Shown: positions 10,370 to 22,028 of the stretch, one piece after another
How positions within the stretch are numbered: the first letter of the stretch is position 1
Layout: every line of letters begins with the position of its first letter
NCBI GenBank assembly: GCA_004335835.1
Contig: RWJK01001900.1
Coordinates: 1-64,000 of the forward strand
Origin: Scenedesmus sp. ARA3
Taxonomy: Eukaryota; Chlorophyta; Chlorophyceae; Sphaeropleales; Scenedesmaceae
Direction: 5' to 3'
Length of the DNA: 64,000 nucleotides
Notes under the pieces: model-generated
What the model was told of the DNA's origin: nothing
Seen by the model: the letters and a program-made list of their open reading frames with translations, nothing else
The model's database searches: none
Position numbers and translations under genes: made by a program

Positions 10370-13300
10370 ATGGCGGTGCAGATCAACCCCGATACGTTCG
10401 GGAAGAGGGCGAAGCTGCTCTACGATGGCTGGAAGGTGTGTAATGCAGCAGCAGGCACCCTACATACCAGCACTGCACAACACTGCACCGCATGGCGGGC
10501 TCATCTTGCAACCACTGTGCGTGTATCGTCGCCTGCAGGAGAACCGAGCCGACATCTGGGACAATGCGAATGCGTTAGCAGTGGTTGTGGGTGGCACGAG
10601 CGATGACCTGCGCTACCTAAAGTCCATCTCGCTGCACCTGTGGCTGTTTGGCTATGAGCTGCCAGGTGAGCTGCTTCTGCTGCTGTTGCTGCTGCTGATG
10701 CTGCTGATGCCATGCGCGCATCTACAACTGCCCGCGTGCTGCCTGTCAGGGCAGCGCATGATGTAAAGTTTCGGCTCATCGGCATGCAACGGCAGCGGAG
10801 TGCTTGCTCGCTTGCTGACTCTGCTGCTGCTGCTGCTGCTGCTGCCTCCTGTCCTGCAGACACCATCATGGTGTTCACAGATGCAGCGCTGCACATCCTC
10901 ACCAGCAGCAAGAAAGGTGTGCTGAATGCAAGCCCATCCTGCAGCTGTAGCAGCAGGCTGCGCAGGATTGCATGCACTTGCCGGAGGATGCAAATCTTGG
11001 GTGCTGGGCAAACAGCCCTGCATGCAGGAGTCGTTGTGACTATGTGCTGTCGGTTGAATGCACTGCAACGTTCTCACATGGATAATATGCTGAAGTCACT
11101 TTGCAGCAGCTTCTAGCAAATCAGCCTGTTACACAGCCTGTTAAACAGCCTGTTACTACATCTGGAATATGGCTTGCACTGTCCTGCAGCCGCACTGCTG
11201 GAGCCTTTGAAGGATGTGCTGCAGTCCTCAGCAGGCGCAGAGCTGCAGATCACTGTGCGGTCAAAAGAGCAGCAGCAGCAGCAGTTGGGCGCGCTGCTGG
11301 ACAGCATACGCGCTGTGGAGGGTGCGCGGGTCGGCACTCTGCCCAAGGAGCAGCACTCGGGCCAGCTGGCAGAGCTGTGGGCGCAGCAGCTGGCAGACAG
11401 CGGGCTCACTGCGTGTGATGCAACAGCAGGTGCGCTTCTGCAGGGGCGGTGCGGCGGTGTGCAGCAGTGTGCTAGATGTGCCTCTGGGCCGCCATGCAGT
11501 GCGTGCATTGCCGTCTGCAGTCTGCTTTGAATGTGTGAACCTGGCGTTGCCACCAGCCCCATGCCATGCCGTGCTGAAATGCATATGGGCACAGGCGCAG
11601 CCTTGCACACGTGTATGTGGAAGCACACAGAGCGGGCAGGCACAGCGAAATACCCGCAACACACACACAAGCATGTGCACCCAACTCTCACGCCTGCACC
11701 GCAACCTGCACGTCGGCGCGGGCAACTGGCAAGCACGATCTATTCGGCGCATTATGCGACTGCAGCCCTTCAATTAGCAAAACACGATGTAGTCTTTTCA
11801 CTATCGGCATCCACCCCCTGCGTGCCGCAGGCTTCGCTGATCTGTTCAGTGTGAAGGACGAGGGCGAGGTGCTGTCTGCACCCACTTGCACTCAAACCTC
11901 CCTCCCCACACATGCTCTGCATTGCTCACCATGCGCGCCGCAGGCTTTGCTGACCTTTTCAGTGTGAAGGACGAGGGCGAGGTGCTGTCTGCCAAGAAGG
12001 CGGCCTTCCTGGCCTCCAAGGTGATGCAGAGCTTTGTGGTGGAGAAGATCGAGGACATCATCGACAAGAACAAGAAGGTCAAGCACACCAAGCTCTCCGG
12101 TGAGCAACAGCAACAAAAGGCTGCCTGGTGCTCATGCGCCCACCTGCCACGCGGCAGGCACGGCAGGCCAGCAGCTCTACCTCTCTCTCATTGCTTTGAC
12201 TCGTCTTCGCGCTTTGCCATATGCCGTCTCCGTTATATGCTTGTTTCTTGCAGTCTCTTGCTGCCAACCACGCAAGTTTGTTCCTGAAGTTCCTGCGTGT
12301 CCTGTTGCTTTGTGCCTGCTGCGCAGAGATGACGGAGGAGGTCATCCTGGACCCTCCCAAGATCGGCATCAAGCTCAAGGCGGAGAACGTGGACATCGCC
12401 TACCCGCCACTCTTCCAGTCTGGCGGCGCCTACGACCTCAAGCTCAACGCAGCCTGCGACGACAATGCGCTGCACGACGGTGAGGGCAGAAGATCAAAAC
12501 ACTCCCTCCGCAGCAACTGCACACAAGGTACTACCCATGTGTCAGATGTCTCGGCATTGAATTGTTGCAGTGCGTCAACGAAGCAGTACATGCAGCACGC
12601 CCTGAAACTACTCCTGGGATGGCCTTGCTGCATGCCGCACCCTGCAGGCGTGATCCTGGTGTCGCTGGGCACGCGCTACCAGTCCTACTGCGCCAACGTG
12701 TCCCGCACCTACATCATCAACCCCAACAAGGCCCAGGAGGCGCAGTACGGCGCGCTGCTGGCGGCACACGAGGCGGCCTGCGCGGCACTCAAGGAGGGCC
12801 AGCCCGCACGCGCCAGCATGGAGGCGGCAGTCAAGGTGCGCTGACGAGCTGCGTGCTTGTGTGCATGTGTGCGCTTGCTGCTGGGCTGGAGAGAGACATG
12901 CAGTGCTTTAAGAGGGACAGCCCGCATGTGCCAGCATGGAGGCGGCTGTCAAGGTGCGCCGATGGGCTGCGTACTTGTGTTCTTGTGTGCTCGCTGTGGG
13001 CTTGAAGGAAGTGTGCGCGTGCGCTGGATGTAGCACGATTGGGTAGGTGATGCGGCCTGCCAGCTGGTACTGTCACCTGCTGCACCTGTGTATGCTGCGC
13101 ATGACCTGCAGCTGCTGCGCCTGCTGCTGCATGTGTTAATGCTGCTGCTGCTGCCTGTATCTGATTGCTGCTGCAGACGCTGAGTGAGCGCGCGCCTGAG
13201 CTGGTGGAGCGGCTGAACAAGAATGTGGGCTTCGGCATGGGCCTGGAGTTCAGGGAGGGTGAGGCGGCTGTGAATGTTGTCAACATCCATTAAACCAAAT

Positions 13301-14314
13301 GCTTGTGACAGCAGCTGCAGCAGCAGTACAGGCAGCAGCAGCAGCAGCTCGAGCAACAGTGCAGCCGGCAGTATCAGTCGCTTGTCGTTTGGTGGCAGCT
13401 GCACAGCACCAGCAGCCAGGCGCGACAGCTGCTGTCTGCACTGCCGTCAAACTTACGTGTGCCGCACTTCCTGCTACCCTGGCCTGCATGCCACTTGCTA
13501 CTGTAGCATCTTGCACTGCATCTTATCGTATTTGATATCCATGTCCCGCAGGTGCCAATGTGCTCAACGCCAAGAACGAGAAGCCGCTGCGTGCTGGCCA
13601 GGTGTTCACGGTCAGCCTGGGCGTGTCGGGGCTGACCAACGCGGATGCGACAGACGCGCGCGCCAAGACCTACGCGCTGCAGGTGCAGCAGCTGCAGCTG
13701 CTTATGGATGCCGCCTGCTTGCTTGCTCGCTTGTTGATGTGCCCGTACCACATGCACGTTGCACAGTGTGGTGCTGCAGTGTGCGTTGCGCGTGAGCTTG
13801 CGGTTCCATGTTGACCATACTGGCTGTATGCTGCTGCTGCTGCTGCTGCTGCTGTGTATTCCCGCCTTGCAGATTGCTGACACGCTGGTGGTCAAGCCCG
13901 GCGGCGCTGCTCCCGAGAACCTGTGTGGCGTGGCCACCAAGCTGTGGGACAAGGTCTCATACATCCTCAACGACGACCAGGAGGTGCGTGGCGGCTGCTT
14001 TACTGTCTGCGTGCCATGTTGGTGGGCAAGATGAGGTGGCAACAGCTGTTGCCAGATGCTTCGCTGAGCCAGTAGCAGGATTAAAACTCGAACTTGAACT
14101 TGAAAACGACAATCAATGGCGGGTGGCGCGGGTTACAAAGGCTCTTCCCTTTCGCGTTGCGCAGGGGCATGCTTTAGCAACATTTGTCAACCTGGCACAG
14201 CTCGTTGTGCGCAGGCACCTGCAACCCACATCGCGTTCCTTCTCGTTGTTGTTGGGACAGCTCGGCCAGTGCACTGTGCAACTACGAGATGCCATTTGCT
14301 TATGACTGGTCTTC

Positions 14315-14360
<46 letters not shown>

Positions 14361-14485
14361 AGGACGACACTCCAGATGCGCTGGAGGAGGTTACCAATGG
14401 CAATGTGATGCAGGGCGGCAAGAAGCTGCGCAGCGACGACCCTAACTTCAAGTCGCTGGAGCAGATACGGTGAGCAGCCCTTGGC

Positions 14486-14522
<37 letters not shown>

Positions 14523-15532
14523 TGCTGCTGTCCGGGTGTATGGCTTGTGGGAGTGGATGCAGATGATGTAGGGTGCTCTGCTGTGTCTTACTTAACTCAA
14601 TGAATCGTCAGTTTGTTTCTGTGCTTTGTATGTGTGCCCCTGCCAGGCGTGAGAAGCAAGGAGGATCTTGGGCCTGCTGAAGCACAAGGCGTTACGTGCT
14701 CTGCCGCCATTGTCACTCAACGCATGTCTGGTGTGTTTCTGTGCTTGTTTCCATGTCCCTGCCAGGCGCGAGAAGCAGGAGGATCTGCTGAAGCAGAAGA
14801 ACGAGGAGACGCTGCGGCGGCTGACTGCGCAGGCAGCAGGCGCTGCGGAGAGCAGGCCCAAAGTGCGGCTCATCAGCGAGGTGAGCACACGGCAGCAGGC
14901 TGCAAGTCGACAGCAGACTTTAACAATGGATATGCTGCGCAACAAAGTGCATGTCCAACAAAGTGCACTTTGTTGCACGAAATGCGGCTCATCAGCGAGG
15001 TGAGCAGGCCCTGTGTGTTGAGAGGGGCACGGCAGGATGAGATCAAGCTTGCAAGATGGGCCCGCTGCATGCATGCTTGCGCAACAAGGCAGCAGCTGAT
15101 GTGCCGATTGATTTTGGCCTGGCCCTCATTAGCGAGGTGAGAGCACAGAAGCCGGCTGAGAGTGGACGCACAGGCTGTTACTGGGGGCATGCTGTGCAGT
15201 TCAGGTGGGTGCCTGCAATCTGCGGCTCATCAGCGAGGTGAGTGATCCGGTGTGCTGAGAGGGGGCCGGCAGGCTGAGGTGCTTGCAGGGTGGGTCTGCT
15301 GCATGCATGTTTGCGCATGAAGGCAGCAGCTGATGCGCCGAGTGTGGCCTGCTGCTCATGAGGTGAGCACAAGGCAGCAGGCTGCGATTGGACAGGCCGG
15401 CTGTAGCAATGCAATGGATATGCTGTGCAAGTCAGGCGGCTAGTTGCATTGATGTGTCAGCAAGGCGGCAGCAATTGATACTGCCGAGTGCAGCCCGTAG
15501 CCCGGGACAGCTGGCGAGGCGGTGCGTGTTCG

Positions 15533-15587
<55 letters not shown>

Positions 15588-15782
15588 GAGGTGGTGCGGC
15601 TAATGCTCAGACAGCGCAGGATGCACTGCTTTGTCTGCGCGCCAGCTGCTGCTTCTGCAAGTGATTTGCAGCTTGTATGGCAGCTGCAGTCACTGCTTCT
15701 GCCCACCTTGTGCGCGCCTCAATGGCCTCCGCTGCCACTGCATCCATAGACAGGGAGCACCTCACTCACAGCTCCCCCCCTC

Positions 15783-15818
<36 letters not shown>

Positions 15819-18469
15819 TTTGCACTATCTGCTGCTGCTGCTGCTGCTGCTGCAGGTGAAGGCGTACAAGGAGATCACCAACCTCCCCGCGCTGCGCGAC
15901 CTGCAGATTGCTGTTGACAGCAAGGCGGAGGCCGTGTTTGTGCCCATCTATGGCGTGCTGGTGCCGCTGCACATCACCAGCGTGCGCAACGTGATGCACA
16001 CCACAGAGGCGGAGAGCAACGGCGCCATCGTGCGCATCAGCCTCAACTTCGGGTGAGGAGAGGTGTCCGGCTGGCAGCAGCAGCAATGTGGTACCTTGGG
16101 CAGCAGCAGCAACAGCAGAAAGGGCGCCATCGTGCGCATCAGCCTCAACTTCGGGTGAGCCAGATGCTGAGCAAGTGACGCCCAGCTTGCAGCAGCAGCA
16201 GCAGCAGCAGCAGTTCAAGAATCAATGTCAGCAGCAGCAGCTGCAGTGCTGAAGAGCCACATGCAGCTTCATGTACCAACTCTTGCTTAGGAGGCTGCTC
16301 CACAACACATATTGCCCGCTCGCCGGGCTGCTGCTGCCGCATCTGTCGTCTGCAGCCCTGTCTGTGACATGCCCACCCCTGCTACTGCAAACGCAACACC
16401 GCAACCTCACAACTTCACCGCCTTACAGCGCCACGTACAAGCCCGCGCAGACACACAACCCGCTTACCGCAACTGCACTGCCCGCAACTTCTCTGCGCGC
16501 AGCACCACGTACGAGCCCGCGCAGAAGTTCCCGGCGCTGGTGTTCCTCAAGGAGCTGTCCTTCCGCACCAGCGACGCCAAGCACGCGGCGCGGCTGGTGC
16601 AGGAGATCAAGGTGCTGCGCAGCACCGTGCTGCAGCGCGACAAGGAGCGCGCCGAGCGCGCCACGCTGGTGCAGCAGGAGAAGCTCGTGCGCGGCAAGGT
16701 GAGGAGGTGGCAAAGGATGCGGGGGTGGGCGACATGGTGTGCTGTTGTCTTGGCCACACTGGTGCAGCAGGAGAGCTCGTGCGCGGCAAGGTGAGGAGGT
16801 GGCAAAGGATGCGGGGGTGGGCGACATGGTGTGCTGTTGTCTTGGCCACACTGGTGCAGCAGGAGAGCTCGTGCGCGGCAAGGTGAGGAGGTGGCAAAGG
16901 ATGCGGGGGTGGGCGACATGGTGTGCTGTTGTCTTGGCCACACTGGTGCAGCAGGAGAGCTCGTGCGCGGCAAGGTGACGCAGGGCGGTGCAGGCTGTGA
17001 AGGGTATGGGGGTGGTCGATGAAGTGTGGTGGTCACAAGGTAGTTTTGCAGCAGGCGGCATCCCATTCAGCTGTCTGTTGTGATAGCCGGTTGTAGAGCG
17101 CAGCCACACACGGCTTCACTCTGTTTCTGTTAAATAACAGAGCTGTGCGCCGGCTCGAGCCTAATGGCGAATGCTACTGAGCTTGCACATCAAGCAGCGC
17201 GTACCGCTGCACACCTTCCACTGCACCGCACTCCAACCAGCCCACATGCTCACCTGTCCCCACATGTTGTAAAGATGGACAGTCTAGCATGAGAAATGCA
17301 AAGCTGCGCACCTTCTTGTGTCGCTGTGCTCAGCACTGCTGTTTCTTTGTCTGCTGATATTCGCCTCTGCGTATTTCTTATTCTGCCTGTCTCTCCCTCC
17401 TTTGCGCTGTCCCCCGCAGCGCGTGTTCCGGCTGCCCGACCTGTGGGTGCGGCCCACGCTGGGCGGCAAGGGCCGCAAGATGCCCGGCACACTGGAGGCG
17501 CACCAGAACGGCTTCAGGTGGGGCGGCTGAGGGTTGCGCTGCTGCTGCTGCTGCTGCTGCTGATGGAATGCATTTGGTTGGGGTGTAATGTGTAGCGCGT
17601 GGCAGGGATGTTGTGGGCTGGCAAAGCAAGCAGGCGCATCCGTCATATTGCTGTAGTGTGCATGCATCACATCAGACGGGGTGTGGCGCTGTCGCCTGTC
17701 GCTAGGAGCAGCAGCTGTGTGCGGATGCGCGAGGTGGGCTTTGTCACACCTGCCGCCTCCAGTGCATTGCTCATCTAGCTATCTGCCCCACAACCATAGC
17801 TGCTTACGCACTGCCTCTCTGAACCCTGGGTTTTATGCAGGTACCAGAACCCCAAGGGCGAGGGCGTGGACGTGATGTACAGCAACATCCGCTACGCCTT
17901 CTTCCAGCCCGCGGAGAACGACATGATCACCATCCTGCACTTCCACCTGATCAACCCCATCATGATCGGCAACAAGAAGTGCAAGGACGTGCAGTTCTAC
18001 TGCGAGGTGAGGGCGGGCTGAGGCAGCGCAGAAAGTTTGGTTGCTGGGGGTGCCGCATTGCTGTGTTGCGTAGTGCAAGGACGTGCAGTTCTACTACTGC
18101 AAGGTGCGGAGGCTGCAGCACAGTGGCGGCACCCAGTGCAGGGCTGCCAGCCAGAAACAGCTTGGCTGAATGAACTTTAGTCAAAAGCTGGTTGAAAGCA
18201 GCTGCTTCGAAATTCCTTTTTACACTGCTGCTGCAGTGCTGCAGGTGCTGCAGCGTGGGCTGGAGATGGTGCGGCTGCAGTGGTGCCACTTCTCACGTGG
18301 GTGCTGCTGCTGCCACTGCTGCTGCTACCTTACATCGTCGCCCTGCTGCTGCTGCTGCTGCTGCTGCTGCAGGTGGTGGACCTGGTGCAGACGCTGGACG
18401 GCGGGCGAATCAACATGCAGCACATGTTATTTGATGGATTACGCTAACTCACTTCTTACTTGCTGCTAA

Positions 18470-18521
<52 letters not shown>

Positions 18522-21500
18522 ATATCTCATCATGCCGCAGGTGGTGGACCTGGTGCAGACGCTGGACGGCGGCACTTCTTACCTGCTGCTCCTGCTGCTG
18601 CCGCTGTTACTTTATACAATGCTGCTGCTGCAGGTGGTGGACCTGGTGCAGACGCTGGACGGCGGGCGGCGCAACATGTACGACCCTGACGAGATCGAGG
18701 AGGAGCAGCGCGAGCGCGAGAAGCGCAACAAGATCAACGCAGACTTCAACCAGTTCGTGCGGCGCGTGCAGGTGCGACAGCTGCTTTGTATCTATTGCTA
18801 GGTGTAGGGTTGGTTGCTAGGGCATGTGAGAGGCTGCTGTGCTGTGGGGCCTGCGCAGTAGCGCTGGCTGTGATGTGTTGGTGCTGGCATACAGTAGCTG
18901 CGGATGTGGGTGGCAAGTGGCTGGCTGGCAGTGATGGTTGGCAAGTTGCCGCAAGCGTTAGTCAGCTTGGTTGTGAGTCGCCCTGCAGCATCTTGCCAGA
19001 ACACACACTGTATCTCACTCAACCAAACTGCTTGTTGCTGCTGCTGCTGCCGCTGCCTCCTTCTCTGCCTTCCTCCTCAGGAGCACTGGGAGCGTGAGAT
19101 CCCCAACCAGCAGCTGGAGTTTGACATCCCCTTCAGGTGAGCCGAAAATAACTTGTGGCCTAAATGGTAAATGGTAACATGTTGATGAACAAATACCGTT
19201 CATGTGAGGCAGTGCAACCTGTCCAGCCTGTACACAGCCTATTGCTGGCCTCCATAGGGCTGCCGTGGCTGCGTTGTTGCAGCACAGCTTTCAACACGTA
19301 CACTTTGGGGCGCCTCCCACACGGCTGCACGCACAGGCGTGCTGTAGTGCATCAGAAACACTGCAGCAGTTGACATATGACACCCCACGCAACGCTTGTT
19401 ATTCCAAAACCTGCAGGGAGCTGGGCTTTGAGGGCGTGCCTCACCGCGAGACGGTGCTGGTGCTGCCCACGGTCAACTGCCTGGTGGAGCTGAGCCAGAT
19501 GCCCTTCACCGTGGTGGCGCTGGGCGACATCGAGATCGTCAACCTGGAGCGCGTGGGCTTCAACCTCAAGAACTTCGACATGGCCATCGTGTTCAAGGTG
19601 CGGCGGAATGCTTGTCATGGAACTGGTGTTGATCGTGGGGGGCNNNNNNNNNNNNNNNNNNNNNNNNNNNNNNNNNNNNNNNNNNNNNNNNNNNNNNNNN
19701 NNNNNNNNNNNNNNNNNNNNNNNNNNNNNNNNNNNNNNNNNNNNNNNNNNNNNNNNNNNNNNNNNNNNNNNNNNNNNNNNNNNNNNNNNNNNNNNNNNNN
19801 NNNNNNNNNNNNNNNNNNNNNNNNNNNNNNNNNNNNNNNNNNNNNNNNNNNNNNNNNNNNNNNNNNNNNNNNNNNNNNNNNNNNNNNNNNNNNNNNNNNN
19901 NNNNNNNNNNNNNNNNNNNNNNNNNNNNNNNNNNNNNNNNNNNNNNNNNNNNNNNNNNNNNNNNNNNNNNNNNNNNNNNNNNNNNNNNNNNNNNNNNNNN
20001 NNNNNNNNNNNNNNNNNNNNNNNNNNNNNNNNNNNNNNNNNNNNNNNNNNNNNNNNNNNNNNNNNNNNNNNNNNNNNNNNNNNNNNNNNNNNNNNNNNNN
20101 NNNNNNNNNNNNNNNNNNNNNNNNNNNNNNNNNNNNNNNNNNNNNNNNNNNNNNNNNNNNNNNNNNNNNNNNNNNNNNNNNNNNNNNNNNNNNNNNNNNN
20201 NNNNNNNNNNNNNNNNNNNNNNNNNNNNNNNNNNNNNNNNNNNNNNNNNNNNNNNNNNNNNNTGCGGCCTGTTGTGATGTGTTTAAAGCACATCCTGGAA
20301 AACCCCAAGGCCTTCCTCGAGGAGGCGGGGGTGCAGGGCGCCACTCAATGCACAGGGCGCTGGGGGTTCCGGATTTAGAGGAAAGGGATGTTGTGCACAC
20401 GCTCACACCGCTCCCGCACCTTGCCATTGCGCTGTCCTTCTGCGCCTTGTTGCTGATTTCTGCTCGCTCTTGTGCACTTTGTCGCGCTGCGCAGGGCGGC
20501 TGGGCGTTCCTGGACCTGGAGAAGAGCGACGGCGAGGACGAGGACGATGAGGCGTCCAGCGAGGGCTTCGACCCAGGCAGCGACGCGGAGGATGAGGAGG
20601 AGAGCTCCGAGGACATCTCCGACGAGGTGGGGCAAGAGGCATGCGGCCACAGTGCATGCGGCTTTTGCTTCTGTGTGGCAGTTTGATGTGTGTGTGGCGG
20701 TTGTGTGACTGCATGTATGACGAGGAGGAGAGCTCCGAGGACATCAGCGACGAGGTGGGGCAACGGGCATGCGGCTCTTGCATGTGCGTGGGCAGTTAGA
20801 TGTGTGTGGCAGTTAGATGTGTGTGGCAGTTTGATGTGTGTGTAGCGGCTGGGTTGCGGAGGACGAGGAGGAGAGCTCCGACAACATCAGCGAGGAGGTG
20901 GGACGAGAGGCATGCGGCTGTTGCATGTGCGTGGCAGTTAGATGTGTGTGGCAGTTCGTTGTGTGTGTAGCGGCTGGGTTGCGGAGGACGAGGAGGAGAG
21001 CTCCGACAACATCAGCGACGAGGTGGGGCAACAGGCATGCGGCTCTTGCATGTGCGTGGGCAGTTATATGTGTGTGGCAGTCTGATGTGTGTGTAGCGGC
21101 TGGGTTGCGGAGGACGAGGAGGAGAGCTCCGACAACATCAGCGAGGAGGTGGGGCGAGAGGCATGCGGCTCGTGCATGTGCGTGGCGGCTGGATGTGTGT
21201 GGCAGTCTGATGTGTGTGTAGCGGCTGGGTTGCAGAGGACGAGGAGGAGAGCTTCGGGGACATCAGCGACGAGGTGGGGCAACAGGCATGCTCATGAGGG
21301 CGAGAGCTGCGGCTGCCTGCATGTGTGTGGCAGTGTGTGTGAGCAGCTGCTGTGTTGGCAGTACGACCTGCTTGATGTAACAGGTGTCTGCTCTGCGCAG
21401 CTGCCGGTGGCGTCTGTTTGGTGCGCCACACCATGCTCAGCTGGCTTGCACATTGCTGCTGCAGCTGCTTGCTTTTGCGTTGCTGCGCCTGCTCACTTCC

Positions 21501-21995
21501 TTTCTTTGCTGACCCGCCGTGCTGCTGGCTGGCTTGCTGCATGTCACACTTTCAACCGCCCCCACAGGATGAGAGCGTGGTGGACAGCGACGAGGTTGCT
21601 GAGGAGGGCAGCGATGAGGAGGAAGAGAGCGAGGGGCTGACCTGGGAGGAGCTGGAGGAGGAGGCCAAGAAGTGAGTGACGCTGGGGGATGAGGGTGCTA
21701 GGGGATTTGGGGTGGCGAGGGGGTGCTGTGCCAGGGCATGGGTGTGTCACAGGGTGTGCCAGTGCTGGGAGGAGCTGGAGGAGGAGGCCAAGAAGTTAGC
21801 GAAGTGGCGAAGGGGGGGATTGTGTGGACAGGGGAGGGGTGCAGAAGCCGTGCTTTGCATGCCTGCGCTGCGGCAGTCCTGTGCATGTGTGCTGCTGTTG
21901 TGCGGTAGCTGGGTGCTGGCGGTTAGCGCAGCGTGCACATTCACCTGTTCCGAGCTTGGCATGGCTTGGCTGCCGACACTGCTGCATGTCTTTCC

Positions 21996-22028
<33 letters not shown>

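Noticed and set aside
11826..11880. First copy of the SPT16 exon 5 start as a separate real exon
   Set aside because: It has an acceptor but no donor in phase and duplicates residues encoded again at 11944, so it is treated as an echo.
19265..20763. Long open frames of 250-470 residues around 19.3-20.7 kb
   Set aside because: They are open only because they cross 619 Ns; the genuine coding parts are SPT16 exons.
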